From positions 1 through 5,257 of the forward strand of contig NZ_CALHXD010000237.1 of NCBI RefSeq assembly GCF_938040115.1: 5,257 nucleotides of DNA, in the 5' to 3' direction. The position numbers and the translations under genes are program-made. A model generated the notes under the pieces. That model ran no database searches. It was not told the DNA's origin and saw nothing but the letters and a program-made list of their open reading frames with translations. The first letter of the stretch is position 1. Every line of letters begins with the position of its first letter. The stretch is from an uncultured Campylobacter sp. Lineage in GTDB: Bacteria; Campylobacterota; Campylobacteria; Campylobacterales; Campylobacteraceae. This document shows, one piece after another, positions 1-5,257 of the stretch.

Positions 1-2
1 AG

Positions 3-71
3 CGCATAAACGGCGAGGAATTTTTGGCCGTGCGCACCGACTACGGCTGCTTTAGTCTTTATAAAATTTAA
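3..71 (+). CDS. C-terminal end of an unidentified upstream gene (5' truncated)
   Basis: An open frame enters from the left edge and ends at a TAA at 69-71. It encodes 22 residues ending in ...GCFSLYKI. The other two forward frames close earlier or end differently: frame 1 has a stop at 7-9 and frame 2 has a TAG at 53-55. The stop sits 8 bases before the next ATG, and the ribosome binding site of the next gene (AAGGA, 70-74) overlaps the stop codon, so the two genes very probably share a transcript. The fragment is too short to assign to a family, and I give it no function. Confidence 0.6.
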   Translation, partial: RINGEEFLAVRTDYGCFSLYKI

Positions 72-79
72 GGAAAAAT

Positions 80-1285
80 ATGTTTTATTTTTTACTCGGT
101 ATTTACTTTTTTTACGTTGCCATAAAGGCGTGGCTGGCGATTTTTCAGATAAACTTTATCCGCTCGGAGGCTAAAAAGCCCGCCGTCGTGCTAGAGCAGG
201 GCGAGTACGAATCAGCCGCCGCAGCCGCGATAAGCAATCAAAAATTTGAGATAGCTAGCCTTCTCTATCACGCTGCGATATTTGTGATGTGGGCGTGCTG
301 GGGGCTGGGCGAGCTGTATGAGAGCGCCTATAAAACGGGAGAACTGCGAGATCATATCATCTTTGTGATGAGCTTTTTGATCATCTCGTCGCTGCTGGAG
401 CTACCGCTAAATATTTACGAAACTTTCGTCAAAGACAAAAGGCTCGGCTTTTCAAACGTAACGCCTAAAATTTTCGCGCTCGATCTACTTAAAACGCTTG
501 CGCTAACGCTTGTGTTTGGCACGCTGTTTGTGTGGCTGGTGCTGCTTTGCATTGGATTTTTGGGCGATTTTTGGTGGTTTTGGGCGTTTTTGCTGAGCTT
601 CTCGGTCGCGCTCGTTATAAATCTCATCTACCCGACGCTCATCGCGCCTATCTTTAACAAAATGCAGGCGCTGGAAGAAGGCGAGCTAAAAAGCCGTATA
701 GAAGGGCTTTTGACGCAGTGCGGCTTTAAAAGTAGCGGCGTTTTTACGATAGACGCTAGCAAGCGCGACAACCGCTTAAACGCCTATTTTGGCGGCCTTG
801 GCGCGACTAAGCGCGTGGTGCTTTTCGACACGCTCGTTAAAAAACTAAGTCTTGCCGAGATAATCGCCGTTTTGGGGCATGAGCTCGGGCACTTTAAGCA
901 CAAAGATATCCTAAAAATGATCGCCCTAAGCGCGGTTATGCTTTTTGCGATGTTTTTTATATTCGGCAACATCCCCGACGCGGCGTATCAGGCGCTGGGA
1001 CTCAGCCCGGCAGGCGGCGGAGTGATCATGTTTTTGCTACTTTTCTCGCCGATTTTCGGGTTTTTATTTTCGCCTATTAGCTCGTATTTTAGTCGCGCGA
1101 ACGAATTTGGCGCCGATAAATTCTCAGGCGAGGTTTCAAACAAAGCCGACATGATAAGCGCGCTAAAAAAGCTAGGCTCCGAAAACAAGGCCTTCCCGAA
1201 GGCTCATCCGCTCTACGCCTTTTTCTATCACTCGCACCCAAGCCTTTTTGAGCGTATAAACGAGCTGGAAAATGACGGTAAATGA
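80..1285 (+). CDS. M48 family (Ste24/CAAX-protease-like) zinc metallopeptidase, integral membrane
   Basis: A 401-residue membrane zinc endopeptidase of the M48A type. The catalytic HExxH motif is HELGH at residues 267-271. The third zinc ligand is expected at Glu342 in the motif NEFGAD, which has the downstream Asp (346) typical of the family. The C-terminal HPSLFERI (386-393) is also characteristic. Before the catalytic domain come hydrophobic segments near residues 1-20, 60-80, 93-112, 138-160 and 168-190, matching the multi-helix N-terminal domain of Ste24 proteases. Two more follow the zinc helix, near 280-298 and 314-333. Length is close to the family norm. The start is supported by AAGGA at 70-74, five bases from the ATG. 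Ste24 proteases trim prenylated proteins in eukaryotes; bacteria lack that substrate, so a role in membrane-protein quality control is inference. It overlaps prmC by 14 bases. HtpX, the shorter M48B member, is less likely because of the long N-terminal domain. Confidence 0.93.
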   Translation: MFYFLLGIYFFYVAIKAWLAIFQINFIRSEAKKPAVVLEQGEYESAAAAAISNQKFEIASLLYHAAIFVMWACWGLGELYESAYKTGELRDHIIFVMSFLIISSLLELPLNIYETFVKDKRLGFSNVTPKIFALDLLKTLALTLVFGTLFVWLVLLCIGFLGDFWWFWAFLLSFSVALVINLIYPTLIAPIFNKMQALEEGELKSRIEGLLTQCGFKSSGVFTIDASKRDNRLNAYFGGLGATKRVVLFDTLVKKLSLAEIIAVLGHELGHFKHKDILKMIALSAVMLFAMFFIFGNIPDAAYQALGLSPAGGGVIMFLLLFSPIFGFLFSPISSYFSRANEFGADKFSGEVSNKADMISALKKLGSENKAFPKAHPLYAFFYHSHPSLFERINELENDGK

Positions 1286-2120
1286 CGCGCTAAAAGCCGC
1301 TGTCTCGCAGATAGCTCCAGCATGCGAGATAAACGGCGCAAATCCGGTGCGCATAGCCAAGGCTCTTTTGATACAACACCTCGGCGTAAAAATCGAGTGG
1401 GTTTTTTTAAATTTAAATCGCGAATTAGAGAATACGGAGGGTTATTTTGCGCTGGCAAGCCGTTTCGCAAATCACGAGCCGCTTGAATATATCACGGGCG
1501 AAGCGGGCTTTTACGGGCTTACTTTTAACGTAAAAAAGGGCGTCTTGATCCCGCGCCCCGAAACTGAAATTTTAGTCGAAAAATCGCTTGAGATTTTGTC
1601 AAATTTACCCTCGCAAAATGAGCCGTCCCTAGTCGCCGAGATCGGCACGGGAAGCGGGATAATCAGTATCTGTCTCGCGCTAAACTCAAAGGCTAAAATC
1701 ATAGCATCAGATATCAGCGACGATGCGTTAAATTTAGCTCGCGAGAACGCCGCAAAATTTGGCGTAGAGGACAAAATAGAGTTCGTAAAATGCGCGTATC
1801 TGGATCAAATTTACGGACGGTTTGATCTGCTCGTTTCAAACCCGCCTTATATCGCGCGGGACTACGAGCTTGATAAATTCGTACTAAACGAGCCGCACGA
1901 GGCGCTCTTTGGCGGCGCGGCGGGCGACGAGATCTTAAAAAACATTATCCTTGTCGCTAAAAATCGCGGCGTAAAATACCTAGCCTGCGAGATGGGCTAC
2001 GATCAGCAAGAAAGTATGCAAAGCGCGCTTAAATTTAACGGGTTCGAGGCGGAGTTTTACAAGGATTTAGCTGGATTTGACCGCGGATTCGTCGCGCGAA
2101 ATATATTTGCAAATTTCTAA
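1272..2120 (+). CDS. prmC: Peptide chain release factor N5-glutamine methyltransferase PrmC (HemK)
   Basis: A 282-residue cytoplasmic SAM-dependent methyltransferase. It methylates the glutamine of the GGQ motif in release factors RF1 and RF2, which improves peptide release at stop codons. The sequence shows a helical N-terminal domain (about 1-75), the family hallmark IPRPETE near residues 93-99, the SAM-binding glycine loop EIGTGSG (GTGSG at 125-129), and the catalytic NPPY at 190-193, which binds the substrate glutamine. Length matches the E. coli protein (277). The ATG lies inside the end of the M48 protease gene, a 14-base overlap. Only a weak GGAA (1267-1270) precedes it, so translation is probably coupled to the upstream gene. 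No release-factor gene is visible here. Older annotations call this family HemK or 'DNA methylase'; the NPPY motif is shared with DNA methyltransferases, but the PRPETE motif and N-terminal domain point to PrmC. Confidence 0.95.
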   Translation: MTVNDALKAAVSQIAPACEINGANPVRIAKALLIQHLGVKIEWVFLNLNRELENTEGYFALASRFANHEPLEYITGEAGFYGLTFNVKKGVLIPRPETEILVEKSLEILSNLPSQNEPSLVAEIGTGSGIISICLALNSKAKIIASDISDDALNLARENAAKFGVEDKIEFVKCAYLDQIYGRFDLLVSNPPYIARDYELDKFVLNEPHEALFGGAAGDEILKNIILVAKNRGVKYLACEMGYDQQESMQSALKFNGFEAEFYKDLAGFDRGFVARNIFANF

Positions 2121-2143
2121 ATTTGCGCGCAGTTTTGGCTTTT

Positions 2144-2168
2144 GCTGGTAAACTAAATTTGCCCCAGC
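2144..2168 (+). terminator. Weak hairpin after prmC, possible transcription end
   Basis: GCTGGTAAA (2144-2152) can pair with TTTGCC plus AGC (2158-2163 and 2166-2168) around a CTAAA loop, leaving a two-base CC bulge. It lies 24 bases after the prmC stop and before the next promoter, where a terminator would be expected. No clear T-run follows, so it is not a convincing intrinsic terminator and may be chance. Confidence 0.22.
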
Positions 2169-2230
2169 TTGCGTCAAATTTAGCACTCGCAAATTTCCGC
2201 CCTTTTTGCTTAAATTTAGCGGATTTTAAA

Positions 2231-2239
2231 TGCTATAAC
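2231..2239 (+). promoter_or_regulatory. Candidate housekeeping promoter, extended -10 element (TGCTATAAC)
   Basis: TG-C-TATAAC matches the extended -10 pattern TGnTATAAT with one mismatch. It lies 37 bases before the ATG at 2277. The upstream region is T-rich (CCTTTTTGCTTAAATTT, 2201-2217) and has no good -35 hexamer, which is usual for sigma-70 promoters in Campylobacter. Transcription would start near 2246, giving a leader of about 30 bases that contains the AGGA ribosome binding site at 2268-2271. It would drive the DUF4149 gene and the two exporter genes that follow. This is inferred from sequence alone. Confidence 0.5.
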
Positions 2240-2276
2240 CCTAAAATGCGTGCGATAAATCAAAAAAAGGAAAATC

Positions 2277-2744
2277 ATGAAAAGCATTTATTTTTTACTT
2301 TTGGGCGCGCTCATCGGCACGGAGCTAGCTCTGGGCGCCCTAGTCGCACCCACGATTTTTTATCCGCAGAGCATACTTGGCGAGGGCGTACTCACGCAGT
2401 TTCAAAGCGGCAAACTGATGGCTACGATATTTGTTAAATTTAACTACGCCTTGCTAGCCGTTAGCGTCATAGCCGCGCTTTACGAGTTTGCATCGTTTAG
2501 ATCTAGCGTCAAATTTGCCGCCAAATTTAGCGCAAACATGCTATGCGCGATAAATTTAGCCCTCGCGCTCTCGTTCGTGTTTTACTTCACGCCTTTCGTC
2601 ATGGATGCGCAGGCTGTGGGTGAGGCGGCGACGCAGACGGCCGAGTTTGCTCAGATGCATGCGGCTAGCGAGTGGACGATGAAGCTGATGCTGTTTGCAC
2701 AGCTTGCTTTGTTTTTTATCAAATTTAAAACCGCCCAAAAATGA
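2277..2744 (+). CDS. Small integral membrane protein, DUF4149-like
   Basis: A 155-residue inner-membrane protein with four likely helices, near residues 4-28, 48-70, 83-105 and 130-150. The first helix ends in the sequence GALVAPTIFYP. The VAP-x-IF pattern followed by a Gly-rich loop and a conserved FQSGKLM stretch resembles the DUF4149 (TMEM205-like) membrane proteins common in Campylobacter and Helicobacter. The biochemical function is unknown. The start is supported by AAAGGA ending at 2271, five bases from the ATG, and by the extended -10 upstream. The stop overlaps the next start as ATGA (2741-2744), a standard sign of translational coupling to the exporter genes. From memory, the order M48 protease, prmC, membrane protein also occurs in C. 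jejuni, which supports its being an old, vertically inherited arrangement. Confidence 0.82.
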   Translation: MKSIYFLLLGALIGTELALGALVAPTIFYPQSILGEGVLTQFQSGKLMATIFVKFNYALLAVSVIAALYEFASFRSSVKFAAKFSANMLCAINLALALSFVFYFTPFVMDAQAVGEAATQTAEFAQMHAASEWTMKLMLFAQLALFFIKFKTAQK

Positions 2745-3523
2745 GCGCGAAGCCCGACATCCAAATTTTAACCGATTTTCTCTCTGACTACACGACGGCG
2801 ATGGTGAGCGCGGGCACCTACACCGCGCGCGTCGAAAAGTGCGTGGACCGCGTGGCTAGGTGCTACGGATACGACGTTAGCGTGACGATTTTCGTGAAAT
2901 ATTTTACCATTAGCGTCATGGACTCGGCCGACAACTCCCTGCGCCGAACCTACGTGAAAAAGATCCCGATAGGGCAGGTGAGCTTTAACCGCATTTCCGA
3001 GCTTTCGTCGCTTAGCTGGCGGATCTTGGATGAAAATTTGAGCCTTGATGAGGCCAAAGAGCAGTTTGATGGCGTCATGCGTATAGGGGCGAATAAATTT
3101 GCAAGCTCGCTTATTTTAATAAGCCTTGCAAATGCGGCGTTTTGCAAGCTTTTTGGCGGCGATATGGGCTCGGTAGCTTGCGTATTTTTCGCGACGCTCG
3201 TGGGTTATAGCCTTAGATTTGCGCTTGCTAAAATGGGCGTAAATTTAAAAATCCAGTACGTCCTAGTCTCGTTCGTCGTCTCGTTTATCGCATATCTTGG
3301 CGTATTTTACGGCTTTACGCACACTAGCGACGTGGCGATCGGCTCGTCGATACTATTTTTGATGCCGGGCGTTTTTCTCATAAACTCGGTCTTTGATATC
3401 ATAAACGACAACACGCTTGTAGGCATCAGCAGAGCCGTGAGCACGGGCATCCTGATACTTTGCATCGCGGTGGGCGTCTATATCACGCTCTCGCTTAGCA
3501 ATGCGGAGATTTTACATGTTTGA
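2741..3523 (+). CDS. ThrE/YjjP-type exporter large subunit (DUF1212, threonine/serine exporter family)
   Basis: A 260-residue protein matching the N-terminal half of the ThrE exporter family. It begins with a soluble cytoplasmic domain (about 1-115) containing the family-type opening FLSDYTTAMVSAGTYTARVE (13-32). This is followed by about five membrane helices from residue 118 onward. The hallmark loop is LMPG (207-210) followed by INSVFDIINDN (214-224), equivalent to the PG...N-x-x-x-D segment of ThrE proteins. In Corynebacterium ThrE is a single chain that exports threonine and serine. In E. coli the split pair YjjP-YjjB has been reported to export succinate. The substrate here cannot be read from sequence. 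The start ATG overlaps the previous stop by 4 bases, and the end overlaps the small subunit by 8 bases, so the two subunits are probably made together and form one transporter. Confidence 0.88.
   Translation: MSAKPDIQILTDFLSDYTTAMVSAGTYTARVEKCVDRVARCYGYDVSVTIFVKYFTISVMDSADNSLRRTYVKKIPIGQVSFNRISELSSLSWRILDENLSLDEAKEQFDGVMRIGANKFASSLILISLANAAFCKLFGGDMGSVACVFFATLVGYSLRFALAKMGVNLKIQYVLVSFVVSFIAYLGVFYGFTHTSDVAIGSSILFLMPGVFLINSVFDIINDNTLVGISRAVSTGILILCIAVGVYITLSLSNAEILHV
3505..3508 (+). promoter_or_regulatory. Ribosome binding site that decides the small-subunit start
   Basis: GGAG at 3505-3508 lies seven bases before the ATG at 3516. The earlier in-frame ATG at 3501 has no purine-rich stretch in front of it and would place this site inside the coding region. 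The 3516 start is therefore preferred. Confidence 0.7.
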
Positions 3524-4028
3524 GCTTTTTACTGCGACTCTCATAGACGGCGCTTTTGCCGCGGTGGCGGGGCTTGGCTTTGCCTACGCTAGCTCTCCGC
3601 CAAAAAGGACTCTCGCATTTTGCGCGCTGCTTGCGGCGTTTGCGCACGCTAGCCGCTTTTGGATCATGCAGATGGGATTTTTTAACATCAGCGTCGCCAC
3701 TCTCATCGTCTCATTTTTAAGCGGGATTTTAGGTATGCTCTTTGCCAAACGGCTCAAAGTGCCCGCCGAGATCATCGCGTTTCCCGCGCTTTTGCCGATG
3801 GTGCCTGGAGTTTACGCGTATAAGGGCATTTTGGCGCTGTTTTCGTTTCTAAACGAGCCTAATATCGCTAAGAAAAACGAATACCTAATCATATTTTTCG
3901 ATAACGCGATCACGACCACGACGGTCTCGCTAGCTCTTGGCGTGGGTGTTTCTGTGGTGCTTATTTTATTTTACGATCAGTCCTTGATGATTACTCGCGG
4001 CGCTAAGTGCGAGTTAACGGAAAAGTAA
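3516..4028 (+). CDS. ThrE/YjjB-type exporter small subunit (DUF3815-like, threonine/serine exporter family)
   Basis: With the start at 3516 this is a 170-residue, almost wholly membrane-embedded protein matching the C-terminal half of ThrE. Hydrophobic helices lie near residues 5-25, 31-48, 56-78, 85-110 and 130-155. The conserved feature is LPMVPGVYAYKG, with Pro97-Gly98 mirroring the PG loop of the large subunit; the two halves of the family are thought to be structurally related. An upstream in-frame ATG at 3501 would add five residues (MRRFY), but the GGAG at 3505-3508 fits the 3516 start. It overlaps the large-subunit gene by 8 bases, so coupled translation and a two-protein exporter complex are likely. 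The substrate is not determined; amino acids or dicarboxylates are possible by family precedent. Confidence 0.87.
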   Translation: MFELFTATLIDGAFAAVAGLGFAYASSPPKRTLAFCALLAAFAHASRFWIMQMGFFNISVATLIVSFLSGILGMLFAKRLKVPAEIIAFPALLPMVPGVYAYKGILALFSFLNEPNIAKKNEYLIIFFDNAITTTTVSLALGVGVSVVLILFYDQSLMITRGAKCELTEK

Positions 4029-4042
4029 TTTTACTCGTCGTC

Positions 4043-4175
4043 TCTTGCGTGCCTTTAAATGATTGCGTAAATTTCGCCCTGCGACAGACTATATGTCTAG
4101 TCTTGGGAGGAAATTTACTTCTTCTATTTAGCTGCAAGCGTAGCGAAGCAGAAAACATTTAAATTTATCGCAAGA
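4043..4175. repeat. Nested inverted-repeat region; possible structured RNA or small palindromic element
   Basis: Within the 297-base gap, several arms pair in nested order. TCTTGCG (4043-4049) pairs with CGCAAGA (4169-4175). TTTAAATG (4054-4061) pairs with CATTTAAA (4156-4163). GTAAATTTC (4067-4075) pairs with GAAATTTAC (4110-4118). CCC (4077-4079) pairs with GGG (4105-4107). AGACTA (4086-4091) pairs with TAGTCT (4098-4103) around a six-base loop. A further small CTGC/GCAG hairpin fits at 4132-4151. Together these could fold into a branched structure of about 133 bases. I see no target-site duplication and no resemblance to SRP RNA, tmRNA or a known riboswitch core. It could be a non-coding RNA, an untranslated trailer, or a dispersed palindromic repeat. 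The AAATTT core of some arms is common throughout this genome, which lowers their weight. Confidence 0.45.
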
Positions 4176-4209
4176 TGCTTCCGCTTATCTTTTTTGCGTT
4201 CAAATTTGG

Positions 4210-4246
4210 ATTAAATTTAGCTCTCGAAACGGGAGCTAAATTTGAT
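4210..4246 (+). terminator. Long hairpin, probable (bidirectional) terminator after the exporter genes
   Basis: AAATTTAGCTCTC (4213-4225) pairs with GGGAGCTAAATTT (4231-4243) in a 13-base-pair stem with one G-U wobble and a GAAAC loop. Weaker pairs extend it to 4210/4246. The stem is A/T-rich at its base, so each strand has a T-run within its 3' arm; the + strand continues pyrimidine-rich (CCTTTCTTATCTTT). It sits 20 bases before the sigma-28 -35 box, in a good position to separate the exporter transcript from the downstream unit. It lies about 180 bases after the exporter stop, which is distant for a simple terminator. Confidence 0.6.
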
Positions 4247-4266
4247 ATCCTTTCTTATCTTTACCC

Positions 4267-4293
4267 TAAATTGTTTCTCAAATTTGCCGATTT
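4267..4293 (+). promoter_or_regulatory. Sigma-28 (FliA) promoter, TAAA-N15-GCCGATTT
   Basis: TAAA at 4267-4270 and GCCGATTT at 4286-4293 are separated by exactly 15 bases. This matches the flagellar sigma-28 consensus TAAA-N15-GCCGATAA in all but one position of the -10 (T for A at its seventh base). Transcription would begin near 4300, leaving a leader of about 25 bases with the AAGGA ribosome binding site at 4314-4318, seven bases before the ATG at 4326. No competing sigma-70 -10 is evident. This places the downstream genes in the late flagellar class. The match is seen in the sequence; activity is inferred. Confidence 0.78.
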
Positions 4294-4325
4294 ATCTTAA
4301 AATCTAAATTTAAAAGGATTTAAAA

Positions 4326-5180
4326 ATGATAGAAGGCATAAATTTAAACTCGGCGGGTTATCAGCTGAATTTCGAAACCAAAGCCGACCCGCAAAAAGCG
4401 CAAGCAAGCGTCGCTAAAATCGCTCCTTTCGATAAGCAAAATTTAAACAAAACGCCTCAAAAAAGCGTGCAAAGCGACGAGGATGCGCGTATAGCACAAG
4501 CGTATATGAATAAAACTACCTACGAGATATTTGAGGCTGAAAATATCAATTTCGATAGGAGTGAAGAAGGCTGGATAACCAAAACCATAGAAAAAATCGA
4601 CGCGATGCTAGCCCAAAAATACGCCCCCGGACAGATGCATGAGATGATAATGAGGGATGAGCTAGATACAAAGGAAAAGGTCGTTGATTTTACTCTAGAT
4701 TCGTATTCGTGGTGGCTAAAAAGCAAATCCATAGACGGTAAACCGACTATCTCGGGTAAAATGCTGGGGCTCGGAACAAAGGAGGAGGAAGAGGAGCTGA
4801 GAGCTTTTAAAGACTCTTTACCTGAAGACGGTGCGATGAGCGACGTCGGAGCCAATTTACTGTTAAGAACCGACATCAGTATAGAAGAATTTAAAAAACT
4901 CTATGCGGAAGATATCGAGAAAACTACGAAAGCCCACAAAGAAGCCGTAGCAAAAATCAATCAAGAGATGAGAGAATACAACGCAAATTTAGCCAAGCAA
5001 AACAGGGAAAAGAAATTTAAACCCATCCAGGCTACTAGTAAAAGCAAAACCTACGTAGATAAAGACATCAGACGAGAATTCTTTGAAAATTTCTTAAAAG
5101 CCGAACGCGAAAAAGGGACGGATATAACTGAAATTTTAAATCAACTAGTAAAAATAGGTAAATTTGACGTAAAAGCATAA
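4326..5180 (+). CDS. Unrecognised soluble 284-residue protein under a sigma-28 promoter; candidate flagellum-co-expressed or secreted protein
   Basis: I do not recognise the family. The protein has no membrane helix, no Sec signal peptide and no cysteine. Residues 1-60 are polar, rich in Asn, Gln, Lys and Ser, and probably disordered. Residues about 50-140 are predicted helical. An acidic EEEEE run follows at about 157-161 (after GLGTK). A long charged helix, possibly a coiled coil, covers about 192-235. A final helical part (about 244-275) contains FFENFLKAEREKG. The start is supported by AAGGA at 4314-4318. Base composition appears lower in GC than the upstream genes. It is followed after 9 bases by a gene whose product begins similarly (MI-x-GIN). 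A sigma-28 promoter before a non-structural gene recalls the Fed/Cia proteins of C. jejuni, some of which leave through the flagellar export apparatus. Secretion is inference; a cytoplasmic flagellar accessory role is equally possible. Confidence 0.85.
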   Translation: MIEGINLNSAGYQLNFETKADPQKAQASVAKIAPFDKQNLNKTPQKSVQSDEDARIAQAYMNKTTYEIFEAENINFDRSEEGWITKTIEKIDAMLAQKYAPGQMHEMIMRDELDTKEKVVDFTLDSYSWWLKSKSIDGKPTISGKMLGLGTKEEEEELRAFKDSLPEDGAMSDVGANLLLRTDISIEEFKKLYAEDIEKTTKAHKEAVAKINQEMREYNANLAKQNREKKFKPIQATSKSKTYVDKDIRREFFENFLKAEREKGTDITEILNQLVKIGKFDVKA

Positions 5181-5189
5181 AGGATTAAT

Positions 5190-5257
5190 ATGATAAGCGG
5201 TATAAACGGATTTAACGCAAACGTAAATTATGATTTTAGTAGCTCTCATGGGCAAAA
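5190..5257 (+). CDS. N-terminus of a second MI-x-GIN protein (3' truncated by window edge)
   Basis: The first 22 codons of an open frame run off the right edge. The ATG is preceded by AAAGGA (5179-5184) with a five-base spacer, and the ribosome binding site overlaps the TAA of the previous gene, so the two are almost certainly co-transcribed from the sigma-28 promoter. The product begins MISGINGFNANVNYDF. Aligned without gaps to the first 16 residues of the preceding protein it shares seven identities, including M-I-x-G-I-N and the final Phe. The visible part is rich in Asn and Ser, with no hydrophobic signal peptide core. Family and length are unknown. Confidence 0.75.
   Translation, partial: MISGINGFNANVNYDFSSSHGQ

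Noticed and set aside
2109..2126. GCAAATTT-CT-AAATTTGC palindrome across the prmC stop codon
   Set aside because: Perfect but built almost wholly from the ubiquitous AAATTT word, with a two-base spacer too short for an RNA loop, so chance is likely and it is not called a terminator.
2123..2437. Open frame of 104 codons after prmC
   Set aside because: It starts with TTG, has no ribosome binding site, and overlaps most of the well-supported DUF4149-like gene in another frame; its first half is translated spacer rich in AAATTT.
4093..4131. Twelve-codon + strand frame (ATG at 4093) in the gap
   Set aside because: Too short, no ribosome binding site, and lies within the paired arms of the repeat structure.
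4003..4158. Reverse-strand open frame of 51 codons in the 4029-4325 gap
   Set aside because: No ribosome binding site precedes its ATG, it overlaps the end of the exporter gene, and it coincides with the inverted-repeat region. It is more likely a translated repeat than a gene.
4520..4876. Reverse-strand open frame of 118 codons inside the 284-residue gene
   Set aside because: Serine-rich composition typical of an antisense shadow, no ribosome binding site considered convincing, and the + strand gene has a clear promoter and start.
1..5257. CRISPR array, tRNA, rRNA, insertion sequence or attachment site
   Set aside because: Scanned by eye; no regularly spaced direct repeats, cloverleaf with CCA-type end, transposase motifs or terminal repeats with target duplications were found.

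Overview
The window looks like chromosomal DNA from a Campylobacter (Campylobacterota), probably one of the higher-GC, oral or human-associated species rather than C. jejuni. I base this on the very frequent AAATTT word (about 40 copies in 5.3 kb), AAGGA-type ribosome binding sites, tightly packed genes and the protein families present. The species call is inference. All recognised genes lie on the + strand.

Layout. Bases 3-71 are the last codons of an unidentified gene. It is followed by an M48 (Ste24/CAAX-type) membrane metalloprotease (80-1285), which overlaps prmC, the release-factor glutamine methyltransferase (1272-2120). A 156-base spacer carries a likely extended -10 promoter. It leads into a second tight cluster: a small DUF4149-type membrane protein (2277-2744), then the two halves of a split ThrE/YjjP-YjjB exporter (2741-3523 and 3516-4028). 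The genes of this cluster overlap by 4 and 8 bases, so translational coupling is likely.

The 297-base gap at 4029-4325 is the most structured part of the window. It holds a nested inverted-repeat region (4043-4175), a long hairpin (4210-4246) that probably ends the exporter transcript, and a close match to a sigma-28 (FliA) promoter, TAAA-N15-GCCGATTT (4267-4293).

Downstream of that promoter lies a two-gene unit: a 284-residue, cysteine-free, soluble, helix-rich protein of unknown family (4326-5180), and, 9 bases later, a gene cut by the window edge (5190 onward). The two proteins start with related sequences (MIEGIN... and MISGIN...). A FliA promoter in front of non-structural genes that share an N-terminal motif is what would be expected of flagellum-co-expressed, possibly flagellum-secreted proteins such as the Fed/Cia proteins of C. 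jejuni. This unit is the best candidate for something undescribed. The rest of the window is ordinary housekeeping and transport.
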